Origin: Nymphaea colorata
Taxonomy: Eukaryota; Streptophyta; Magnoliopsida; Nymphaeales; Nymphaeaceae
Direction of reading: 5' to 3'
DNA: 64,000 bases
Assembly (NCBI RefSeq): GCF_008831285.2
Contig: NC_045139.1
Location: 29,615,206 to 29,679,205, forward strand
Of this stretch, positions 51,017 to 61,749 are shown piece by piece (the first letter of the stretch is position 1; the number at the start of each line of letters is the position of its first letter). The notes under the pieces were generated by a model. The model was not told the DNA's origin. It searched no databases and saw only the letters and a list, made by a program, of their open reading frames with translations. A program made the translations under genes and the position numbers.

Positions 51017-53441
51017 TACAGGCCCCATCCTGTCTCCACTGGCTCTGTTCCCAGGAGTACCCTCCAAAAGGAGCCTTTCCTCTTCTCAGCCATTTTATTT
51101 CAGATTAAGATGTGGAAACGTGTTTCTTTCTATATTGTTCTGCTAACACAGATACTACCAAAAATTTCAGATTTTTTTTCTTTGTTAAATTGGAGTTCTC
51201 CTCCCAAAATCAAACACCAATTTTTTATAGTTTTTAGGGAAAAAAAAGACAGAGGCAGTTCGAGAAGAAAAATTAAGGTGAAAGGAGAAGAGGAGTCTGC
51301 TGTTTTCCATGAACAATGACCTTATCTTAGGCACAGAGTCTCTGTTTTTCAATAATGAGAAGAGCGTATTGCCCTGTTACAAGGGAAATATGGTCAAACT
51401 CTTCTGTTTCAGGACTATCAAAATGCTGCAGTTTTTCAAACTGATAATTTTCGGAAGGTCCATTTAGTTAGCCTTTTCTTCGAAAGGCTAATGTTTACTT
51501 TCTTCACTAATCCTGTTAAAATGAATGCCAGTATTTAATGCTTGAAAATATAAAATAAAGCTAATACTAGCATTCCAAGCTGGTCGATCCAAAGAAAGTT
51601 TCTATAGTGGCCCAGTTTATTAGCCAGTTGGCCCAGTTCTATTTCCGTTTTATATTACGAGGAATTTATCTTTGAGATGAATATTTAAGCAAATCTACTT
51701 AAAAACTTAATGACCCTTAAATAAAGTGGCAAGTTCAGGATTTAAAATTGAAACAATAATTCTAGACACTAAATAAGAATCTTTTGCTTAAGTATTTAAA
51801 CTGAAAATATTGAAGGGTACTCATTCACTTCACAATAAATTTTTTAATATGTGATAGCTCTATCAAATCTAAAAATTGAAAAATACCTATAATAAGCATG
51901 TGATCTGGCATAAATCATGTAGGCTGATAGACTCGCTAGTAGCTGTCATGTAGACTCGCTATCACTCAACTTCTTGAACATAAACATATCCAAAGAATAA
52001 AAGATAATTGAAGAGAGCCTAACTTTAGTTTAATATTTGATAAAAAAACTATGCAAATCTTCTCCCAGCCAGGGCTGGGACGAGTTTTAGCTGCTAAGTG
52101 CTAATTTCCCTTTTCTTGGGTTGTAGAAAGTATGCCTGATTATTGTCCTATTGTAGGTCCTGTCCAGTAAAATTTGTATATATCCTTAACATAAGTGTTA
52201 ATTTGTTCAGGACGTTGCTAAAGGGATCACAAGAGCTAACATCAGAGAATCGCGAGCTCAGGATCTGAGGAATGAGATTCTTAACTCAGAGAAGTGAGCA
52301 TCCTGGACTTGCCCCTTCTCATTCTTGTGTTTCTGATGGCATCCGTTGTCTGGTAATGAAAACACTTTTATGTCTCACAAGGAGTGAAAAAGAAGTTTTG
52401 GTATATGTGAGCTGATGAAGTGAGCATAATGTTGCATTCGACTATGGTTCACTTGGTCATATGGGCTACATGTCCATTCGTCTGCAACATGAATAGCTTA
52501 CCAAGTTCCTGGACTCTGTCGTGTTCTCAGTCTTGGGTCAATTTTGTCTGTGGCTCTTCTTTGGGTTGACGGTGACTTTTAGTGATTGACAATTAAAGTG
52601 GTTTGACAGTGCGTTGTTTTGGTTTCAGGTTGAAGGCTCATTTTGAGCATAATCCAAGAGATTTAGGTAAACAACTAAACCGACATGTTCCTTTGTAATT
52701 GCAGTGCATGCACTAGATATGGATTCTTAAGGTGACACATTGATTCAAATTTACAGATTTACTGAAGCATGACAAGGTGCTGAGCAAGAAACCACCTCCA
52801 TCTCATCTGAAAGCAGTTCCTGATTACCTGCTGGATCCAGTCACGGAGGAAGCTAGGAAGATTGTCAAGCTCTCCAGGGCAGCGATGCCCAAAGCTGGCT
52901 CTTCCCGTCGTCATCATGGTTCCAAGGGAAAATTTCGTAGAAGTAAAGATCCATTGAAGACTTTCTCAGCTGAGGTACTCTCACAGTATGGCATTAGCAT
53001 TATTGTTTTGGTTTTTCTTATACTCCTCCATTCATGCTTCTGTCCTCTCCAGTTCACCAGACAATAGTTCAGACTATAATAAAAGCTTCAGTGAACCACA
53101 ACAAATTAACAGACTAGACATCAATGCATGGGGTGCATCTCATGTCGTAGTCTGGAGTGGCCTAACCGCAGATCTCCGATGAGACATCTTAGACACTTTG
53201 TGTTGTTCATATTGATTATCCGTGTCCAGAGATCACACATTTTCCTCCCACCTAAAACTAGCTTCATTCAAATACCATACAAATTTTCTCCCATGCATAA
53301 TTATTTAGAGCTAAGTGCTAGCACATTTTCGATTGCTTTCAGAATCGCAAAAAAGGTTGCCGCCATGATGGGAAAAGGAGAGAAGATAGAACTGAAGCAT
53401 CCGACAATAGGAGATGGAAGAAGGCAAAAAGCAGTAGCTAG
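43084..53441 (+). CDS. RH16: DEAD-box ATP-dependent RNA helicase 16 (DBP9/DDX56 type)
   Basis: Family members act in the nucleolus in 60S ribosomal subunit assembly. Exons: 43084-43278, 43374-43532, 44223-44312, 44580-44708, 45985-46085, 46876-46990, 47297-47428, 47602-47667, 48749-48928, 49506-49601, 50763-50903, 52211-52293, 52629-52666, 52757-52974 and 53343-53441, giving 613 aa (Arabidopsis RH16 about 626). Motifs in order: Q motif ending TPIQ (54-57), AKTGSGKT (74-81), PTREL (111-115), STPA, DEAD (190-193), SAT (221-223), RGID (380-383) and HRIGRTGR (404-411). Family markers include FDYLIATDD followed by a Lys-rich insert (about 345-372), [31 protein letters not shown] and DPLKTF. The tail is basic. 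Start ATGGCGG has a good plant context and an acidic N-terminus. Intron 8 uses a GC donor (CTGGAG|GCATGG), the only choice that keeps frame into [10 protein letters not shown]. The gene looks intact. Confidence 0.95.
44770..45560. repeat. Palindrome-rich repeat insertion in RH16 intron 4
   Basis: Both ends of this block of about 0.8 kb carry CGTATCGTACGATAC-type words, in CAGTGTTATCCGTATCG at the left and GATACAGTACGCC then AGTGACAACATTG at the right. Read inward, the ends are roughly inverted copies (CAGTGTTATC against CAATGTTGTC). A perfect 10-bp hairpin, AAAAGGGGCC and GGCCCCTTTT, lies at 44982-45006. No transposase coding and no clear target duplication are visible. It looks like a non-autonomous DNA element of unassigned superfamily. 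Confidence 0.6.
50979..51014. repeat. (AT)n microsatellite in RH16 intron 11
   Basis: An uninterrupted run of AT dinucleotides, about 17 units, lies 75 bp after the end of exon 11. Confidence 0.95.
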
Positions 53442-53577
53442 ATCCTTGTTTGCGGTAATGGAAGATCTTGTAGGTTTTACTTATTTAGTTTTATGTTCAA
53501 GTTCTTTGGGCTCGGCCCTGCAATTTTGTGCCCTAAATCGTCATTTCCTTACTATTTTTGTTCACAGTGATTAAGCG

Positions 53578-53641
<64 letters not shown>

Positions 53642-55145
53642 CACATACACACACACACGGAGGTGCAATATACGGTAACCCTTGAAACGGCAGAGGCAAA
53701 TATGCACACCAATAAAAATGTTTTCCAGTTTTTAATTGGACTTGAAGGGTCTGTTTCAACACTTGACTTCGAGAGGGAGAAATTGTACCACTTTCATAAT
53801 GTGCAGATTCCCCTAGAGAATCGTTACTCAAAAAGGTAAAGTAACTGAGCTTTGATGTCAAAACGGTGTCACTGCTCGAACTTTTGAATTTGTTTGTTTA
53901 AGTTTGCCGAAGCTTTTAGACTAGTTTGTAACATAACCGGCTGCAACATATTATGTAAAAATAAATAAAAACAAAAATAAATAATATAACTCATCATAAT
54001 TAAGTTCATTTAATTATCAAACGACCATCTTAAGACAGTTTAAGAACATGGTTACTGGAAAATTCAAGTTGCAGAGAGGAACAATTAAGGCTCAACTCAA
54101 TCTGTTCTTTTGGCAAATAAACTTGCCATTGTTTATCTTAAGATTGTTTTCGCTATCTTAATTATCCAAAATCACGAATTAATTCGAGGTTGTCTCTTAA
54201 TGCCCTCGGCGAGTGCAATGTGGCACCGCAAGGAAAAACTTACTGTGCCCATAGAAGGTCGCCGTCTAAAACACGACATTCCCCTGTAGTTGTTTACACA
54301 AAAGAAAAAAAAAAAAAGGTTCACATAAATGTAATGTGTGTGATTGCCTGAAATAACCAAAAGAAAAAGTTCAAGTTTCAAATTTTTTTTATTTACATGC
54401 TACCACCTTACGATTCACAGCCGGTTCCATGAACCTTTTTGTTGAGTCTTTTACCGCGTTTCTGTTTTGGTTAGCCTGATTCTGTTTAACTTTATGTGAA
54501 TAGGAGGCTAGGCGCAAATTTTAAGCATGGAGTATTGCGCGTTAGACGTTAAACTGCAATTTTGGTAAATTTACCCGTTCTTTCAAGTTACCATTTTAGA
54601 CTCCTCTAAATTTTAAGGTCAATAACTTCAATTACCCATACGAGCAGTTATTGCAAATTATCCAGTTTTCTGCCTAAGAAACTGAGAAAGCCTTTAAGCT
54701 TCTTGATGGAGAGAGGCGTAAGAAGCAAAACAACGGTAGAGCCGTGGAGGTGTCTCGAGCGCCCGTTTGAAAAGTTGACTACAGAAAGTCAGCAGAAGGT
54801 GAGGGTCGCTGGCTGCAGATGAACGGTGACTGAGGCGCCTTGGAGCGGATGCTCCCTCGCCCATGGTCGCATCCGTTTGAAAGCGGCCTTGTAAAGAGGA
54901 AGACTGAGACCCAATTGTCCCCGCCTTGATAGGTCAGAGGAGAATAAACGGCACGGCCGAGATGGCCTGTGACCTGGTCAGCCGATCTAACAGACACGTA
55001 ACTGAGCCCTTTCATCAACCTCTGACTTTCGCATCAAGACGTTGTGCTGATCTGCAACCACAGGTGTCTTGCGAAAACTAGCAGCTCCATGAACATCACG
55101 CGCCCAGAAATAAGATGAAGCTTCTAAAACTTCATATCTCTCTCT
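53442..55145. other. Intergenic region downstream of RH16
   Basis: The beginning should be the RH16 3' UTR. A compound microsatellite lies at 53583-53658: about 18 AT/TA units, then about 10 GA units, then CA-rich sequence. Frames spanning it are artefacts. The stretch 54680-55080 is more GC-rich, but no coding similarity was recognised. Confidence 0.5.
53583..53658. repeat. Compound microsatellite (TA)n(GA)n(CA)n
   Basis: Consecutive runs of TA, GA and CA dinucleotides follow the RH16 stop codon by about 140 bp. Confidence 0.95.
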
Positions 55146-55488
55146 CTCCCTCTCTCTCAAAGAAGCATGTTTAGAGAGACAGAAAAGAGAAATATCAATA
55201 GTAAAATCAAGAATCTGGAATTACTATTTATGCTAAAGTCATGTAAGTAAACAAAATTGTAGCGACTGCAGCAAAAGAGTAAAAGAAAAAGTAGGTCCGT
55301 CCGTACAAATATTTACAGCAAGGAAGGGAAGAAGGAGAAGGGATCGATCTCATGTACTGAAGCAAACTGAAAGGAAGCCCAGGAGGTGGAGAAAGAGATA
55401 AATCCACGGGGATTGGAATGCCCGGGATTCGGCAGATCAGGAGAAGAAAGAAGCCGTCCGATCAGATAAACGGAGGAAGGAAGAATGC

Positions 55489-55908
55489 TCAATTCATCGT
55501 AGCCTTTGTGCCGAGAGGAGAAGGCAAGATCGGCCGCGCGTAGAAAAGGACGTCCATGCGCGTGCTGACCCGCACGATCGCGATCTTCTCCCTCGCGTCG
55601 AGGCCCTCGCGGACGTCGTCCTCAACGAGACGGTGATCCTCCTTCCTGATTCTCAGAACCTGGCTATGCACGATCTTGCATTCGCTCCGCCCCTTCCCTC
55701 CTCCACAAAACCCCATGCATAACCCCTGTGGATCGTCCGACACACCATCCGACTGCAAGAAACCTGAAATCCGGCCGGGATCGTCCGGCTTGCACTCGGA
55801 GGAAGGTTTCCAGGCTTTGCCGACGGTTTGAGGAGGAACGCCCTCACAGCCCATCCCCATGGCGACAGACACCTCCTTCACCGCCTCCGAAACGGAATCA
55901 ACCGTCAT
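55489..55908 (-). CDS. Uncharacterised small plant protein, paralog A
   Basis: I do not recognise the family. The frame is 139 aa from Met at 55908. That start aligns exactly with the start of paralog B (MTVDSVSEAVKEVSVAMG against MTLASFTEAVNEVSVGMG); an in-frame Met 42 nt upstream would extend it. The N-terminal half is Cys/Gly/Pro-rich. The C-terminal half is charged and the best conserved: CKIVHSQVLRIRKEDHRL, then EDDVREGL, then MDVLFYARPILPSPLGTKA. There is no signal peptide, membrane segment or known motif. The gene is intronless as seen. It has a few extra residues relative to paralog B (for example around SDDP), all in frame, so coding constraint is plausible. A G-box (56041-56048) lies 133 bp before the start. 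Divergently transcribed from B. Confidence 0.72.
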   Translation of the reverse strand: MTVDSVSEAVKEVSVAMGMGCEGVPPQTVGKAWKPSSECKPDDPGRISGFLQSDGVSDDPQGLCMGFCGGGKGRSECKIVHSQVLRIRKEDHRLVEDDVREGLDAREKIAIVRVSTRMDVLFYARPILPSPLGTKATMN

Positions 55909-56040
55909 CTGGCAGAAGAGAAATCCTGATCCGAAAGAAAATTCTCCCATCTCCTTTCCTCTCTCGCCATTTATTAGCAGAAGCTGACAGAGAGAGAACG
56001 GGAAGGAGGGAGAAGCGGTTTCCTATTTTACGCACAACAA

Positions 56041-56048
56041 CCACGTGG
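56041..56048. promoter_or_regulatory. G-box (CCACGTGG), paralog A side
   Basis: A perfect palindromic G-box 133 bp upstream of the paralog A start. On the minus strand it continues as CCACGTGGTTGTTGTGCGT, identical to the sequence upstream of paralog B. G-boxes bind bZIP and bHLH factors in light and abscisic acid responses; the role here is inference. Confidence 0.6.
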
Positions 56049-56370
56049 AGACTGATATTTCCGGAGCTTAAGTCCGCGTGGAGATGCTGAACTGTAAAAA
56101 ATAAAAATAAAATAAAAACAAAAAAGTGAAAAACAAATGCTTATTCTGTTTCGAAATTTTTTTATATTTATTAAACACGTTGTTATTTTCAGAACAATTA
56201 TTTTTCCGGTTTAAATGGTTCTTTTTAACATTCTTAACACGAGGCTCTAAAGAATGTCCGAGAGTAATTTTCAGTTCTACGTGTCATTGAATGAGGGTCT
56301 TTATGTTCCCCCAGTTTCATACAAGGAAGCTGCTTGCCACGTAGACTTGCAGCTCCGAAATCTCGCGGGC

Positions 56371-56378
56371 CCACGTGG
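56371..56378. promoter_or_regulatory. G-box (CCACGTGG), paralog B side
   Basis: A perfect G-box 122 bp upstream of the paralog B start. With the following 11 bases it is identical to the paralog A promoter, so it was part of the duplicated unit or has been conserved since. Confidence 0.6.
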
Positions 56379-56499
56379 TTGTTGTGCGTTCAAAGGGAAC
56401 CGGTTCTCTCTCGCTCACTGTCGGACTCTGCGGGTAAACGGCGAGACAGAGCAGGGAATGTGAGAATTTTCTTTTGCATCGGGATTTCTCTTCTCCCAG

Positions 56500-56895
56500 A
56501 TGACGCTTGCTTCTTTTACGGAGGCGGTGAATGAAGTTTCGGTCGGCATGGGCACCAGCTGTGAAGGCGCTCCTCCGGCGACTGCCGGGACCGGAAATCC
56601 CGCCCTCGATTGCAAGCCGGGCGGCCTTTCGGCTTTCTTAAGATCGGACGGTCCGCAGGGGTTAAGCACAGGGTGCTGTGACGGAAGGAAGGAGCGGTGC
56701 AGGTGCAAGATCGTGCACAGCCAGGTGTTGAGAATCAGAAAGGAGGATCACCGGCTCGGCGAGGACGACGTCCGCGAGGGCCTCGGCGCGGGGGAGAAGG
56801 TCGCGTTCCTGCAGGCCAGCTCGCGCATGGGCGTCCTTTTCTACGCGCGGCTGATCTTGCCTTCTTCTCCCGGCACAAAGGCTCCGATGAATTGA
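56500..56895 (+). CDS. Uncharacterised small plant protein, paralog B
   Basis: Unrecognised family, 131 aa. It is the mirror paralog of the minus-strand gene at 55489-55908. It opens MTLASFTEAVNEVSVGMG, has a Cys-containing middle (STGCCDGRKERCRCK), then the shared CKIVHSQVLRIRKEDHRL motif and ends FYARLILPSSPGTKAPMN. Differences between the copies are substitutions and in-frame indels only, and both stop after KA-x-MN, which supports two functional proteins. The start is immediately preceded by TTCTCTTCTCCCAG, also present in paralog A as TTCTCTTCTGCCAG. That could be a splice acceptor, so an upstream noncoding exon is possible. The high GC of the frame contrasts with the AT-rich surroundings. 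Confidence 0.72.
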   Translation: MTLASFTEAVNEVSVGMGTSCEGAPPATAGTGNPALDCKPGGLSAFLRSDGPQGLSTGCCDGRKERCRCKIVHSQVLRIRKEDHRLGEDDVREGLGAGEKVAFLQASSRMGVLFYARLILPSSPGTKAPMN

Positions 56896-57209
56896 GCATT
56901 CTTCCTTCCTCCGTTTATCTGATTGGACGGCTTCTTTGTTCTCCTGATCTGCCTAATCCGGGGCCTTCCAATCTCCGTGGATTTATCTCTTTCTCCACCT
57001 CCTGGACTTCCTTTCAGTTTGTTCCAGTACATGAGATCGATCTCTTCTCCTTCTTCTCCTTCTTGCTGCAAATATTTGTACGGACGGGCCTACTTTTTCT
57101 TTTTCTTTTTCTTTTTTTCAAATTTTTTACTAAGATCGCTCTAATTTTGTTTACTTACCTGACTAGCATAAACAGTAGTTCCGATTCTTGATTCTACCAT
57201 GGATGTTTC

Positions 57210-57405
57210 TTTTTTCTGTGTCTCTAAACTTTGAATATTGATCTCTCCCTGCGCGCATGCTTTTCTTTGTGTGTGTGTGTGTTTCTAAATTTTGAACATT
57301 GTTCCCTTTTGTGTGCGCTCATGCTTTTCTTTGTGTGTGTGTGTGTGTTTCTAAATTTTGAACATTGTTCTCTTTCTGTGCGCGCATGCTTCTTTGTGTG
57401 TGTAA
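57210..57405. repeat. GT-rich tandem repeat, about 61-66 bp period, three copies
   Basis: Units centred on TCTAAA(C/T)TTTGAA at 57223, 57284 and 57350 are each followed by a GCGC(G/T)CATGC word and a run of TGTG. The first copy belongs to the end of the inverted-duplication arm, suggesting the array grew from it. Confidence 0.85.
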
Positions 57406-57780
57406 GAGAGGGAGAGATCGCTACTAAGTTTTAGTATTTTAGAAGCTTCCCTCTTAGTTCTTTGCGCGCGGTGGTGATGGAACTGTTTGAAGGAAGACAC
57501 GCGGCTGTCTGTTGTTACAGATAAGCACGTCTTGTTGTAAAAAGTCAGAACGTTGTGAAAGGGTTCGATCACGTGTCATGGGTTTTAAACTAAAACTTCT
57601 CTTTCCTCCAAAACCGAACAACCATCCCAGCAAACACCGGAGCATTTTCCGTTTACGGTATTAGAAAACGTGTTCCGCATAGCTTACCCGACCATGCATG
57701 ATGAGTTGAGACTACTTTTCAATTAGTGGTTGGTCGAACTGGTCGGTCTGAAAGTTCAATCGTCAATGAGATTTTTTTAG

Positions 57781-57995
57781 TGCTATTCTTATAAAATCTA
57801 AACAGTAGATATAACATACTTTAGTTGAGAGTGTTGTGTTCTTCATCTAGATCTCAAAGCAACTCTAATATTGGAAACAACAGAAATGCTATTCTTGTAA
57901 ATTGCAAACAGTAGATACATGATACTCTACACTAGTTGAAGAGTATCATGGTCTCCATAGAGATCTCAAAACAGCCCTAAATATTGAAAACAGCG
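57781..57995. repeat. Diverged tandem duplication, 106-bp period
   Basis: TGCTATTCTTATAAAATCTA at 57781 recurs as TGCTATTCTTGTAAATTGCA at 57887. Both copies continue through AAACAGTAGATA and TAGAGATCTCAAA-like words to a GAAAACA or GGAAACA ending. Confidence 0.8.
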
Positions 57996-58014
57996 GAAGA
58001 GTGTCTCCTCCAAT

Positions 58015-58190
58015 CCATTTAATACACATTTCATGCTTCAAGTCTCTTATAAACAACGATGGAGCACAATTTTACTTGCTAAAATAATGTTTCATAGTTA
58101 CTAAATTTCCATTTAATACACCTTTCATGCTTCAAGTCTCTTATAAACAACGATGTTCCACAATTTTACTAGCTAAAATAACGATGTTCC
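58015..58190. repeat. Tandem duplication, 94-bp period
   Basis: CCATTTAATACACATTTCAT at 58015 recurs at 58109 as CCATTTAATACACCTTTCAT. The following TTCAAGTCTCTTATAAACAA is identical in both copies. Confidence 0.9.
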
Positions 58191-58338
58191 GAGCATTTTC
58201 TCTTAAACAAGTGGATTATAAGAGCAGCATCTGGGAACACATTGAACTACTCATCATCACGGGAACACCCAAAGGAAAGGGAAGGATGCTACTACCCATC
58301 GTACATTGCCGCTGCTAGCGACCCACTCAAGTCATAAA

Positions 58339-58645
58339 TGGTCTATGTTCAAACTAAGACAGCTAAAAGCCTAAAAATGGACGGAGATCATCTCAACAGG
58401 AAAAGTCCTCCGTTCTAAGGGAGAAACACCTGTACTAACCTTTTCAATCTGATGGCCTATGTCCAACCTAACACAGCTATAAAGATGGACAGAGATCATC
58501 TCAACAGGAAAGTCCTCCGTTCTAAGGGAGAAACACCTGTGCTAACCTTTTCAATCTGATGGTCTATGTCCAACCTAACTAACACAGGCTACAAGATGGG
58601 CAGAGCTCGTCTCAACAGGAAAAGTCCTCCGTTCTAAGAGAGAAA
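58339..58645. repeat. Tandem array, about 107-114 bp period, three copies
   Basis: Copies begin TGG(T/C)CTATGT at 58339, 58453 and 58560. Each contains a GAGATCATCTCAACAGGAAA-like word and AGTCCTCCGTTCTAAG, and the first two also have CTTTTCAATCTGATGG at their junctions. Confidence 0.9.
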
Positions 58646-59737
58646 CCAAACATCTGTACAGTTGTAGGCAAAATTGTAAGGGAACTACAGAACGGAAATC
58701 AGTCATTTAATAATTTTCTCATTCTCCAAAAAATTAAATGAGATGCGTTGCAATTAGGACATCCCAACCTGATAAGAGTGGATTTCGAGTCTCAAGAATT
58801 GATCACGTGACGTCTAATTGTATGAAAAATTAATTACATATAACATCTAAAAGTACAATTCATGTTCTTAATTTTCAGTATATGAAACGTGTTAGTACAC
58901 GAAACATATGGAGTGGATACACCATCAATGTATTTCACCAAACAACCAGTACAAACTTGGTAAGCAGAAACATTTTCCCTTCTAACACCAAAAATTATCT
59001 CCATATTTTATCCTCGTGGAAGATCTTTATTTCCGCTCGTGAACAACAAAATTTAATATCTGATGATATTTTATGTAGAAAAAACCAATTGCTAGACTAA
59101 TTCAAAAAAACCAAGCTTTCTTTGGCCGGCTCAATGCCCATGAGGAACATGGCCAAGCCATCGAACCGAATTTTAAATGCAAAAAAACATCAGCAAAATG
59201 TAGGACCACACCAGTAACAGCCACTTAGAAACGGATACGACATAAATTCCCGTGAAAGCATAAGCACCCCACGATTATGGCCATGCATTCTCTCACGTGC
59301 TAAAAGGGCGAGCACCTCTGAAGTTTATAGGCGAGTCATCCATTCTCATGTGGAACCCCCAAATCATTCTTGCCATATCTTCCTGTTCATAAGCCATTAC
59401 TTCCGCCTAAGATGATCATGAATTGATATAGGAGACCCTCAAGCACGGCTATATGTAACATGTAATAAACAAAAGACACAATGAAGCAACAAAGGTTCAT
59501 TCTCAGTTTCACTAACATGAAATCTAGTATATCCCATAAACGGAGAGCAAAGTTCAGGGGGACACCTGCAGTAAAAGCACTCGTAGTACAACCAAAAAAG
59601 GGCAGAAAGCTACCTAGCTACCCAGTTCAATATCATTGAAAAATGAGACTTTAGTTCAAGGAAAAAATAACTACCAACATAAACAGAAAGAAACAAAAGG
59701 AGAAGCAAAACTCTCATGAATAGGCATTGGCCATAAC

Positions 59738-61622
<1,885 letters not shown>

Positions 61623-61698
61623 GGCCGATCGGCGATAGGCCCTCTCTCTCTCCCTCCCTCTCTGTGCGATGAAGAAGAGAGAGGAGACTCGCTTCTTA

Positions 61699-61746
61699 CC
61701 TTTTATACGACAAGACCGAGCGGCATAACCCCTGAAAAAGCCCTAA
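61699..61746 (-). promoter_or_regulatory. RPS9 promoter: TATA box and telo-box-like motif
   Basis: On the minus strand GTATAAAAGG (61699-61708) lies about 80 bp upstream of the S9 start codon. About 30 bp further upstream TTAGGGCTT (61738-61746) resembles the interstitial telomere-type box common in plant ribosomal-protein promoters. A full AAACCCTAG (61514-61522, plus-strand reading) also sits inside intron 1. Confidence 0.5.
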
Positions 61747-61749
61747 CGA

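Larger units (their letters stand above)
55150..56085 (-). repeat. Left arm of a large inverted duplication
   Basis: Reverse-complemented, this arm matches 56333-57240 along nearly its whole length. Matched parts are a promoter segment with a G-box, the 5' leader, a coding frame of about 0.4 kb and roughly 330 bp of 3' sequence (TAAATCCACGGGGATTGGA against TTCCAATCTCCGTGGATTTA, read on opposite strands). Coding identity looks high by eye; the flanks carry indels. Confidence 0.85.
56333..57240 (+). repeat. Right arm of a large inverted duplication
   Basis: Mirror copy of 55150-56085, separated from it by a spacer of about 250 bp. It contains paralog B, its G-box and matching 3' sequence through TTTGTTTACTTACCTGACTA and the following AGCATAAACAGTAG. 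It merges into GT-rich tandem repeats beyond 57210. Confidence 0.85.
57406..59737. other. Intergenic region dominated by tandem duplications
   Basis: No gene is recognised. Three separate tandem families lie between 57781 and 58650. The remaining sequence to 59737 is AT-rich and should include the 3' UTR of the S9 gene, which runs in on the minus strand. Confidence 0.5.

Noticed and set aside
53558-53861. Frames across the TA/GA/CA microsatellite
   Set aside because: They encode simple Tyr-Ile and Arg-Glu repeats generated by the microsatellite.
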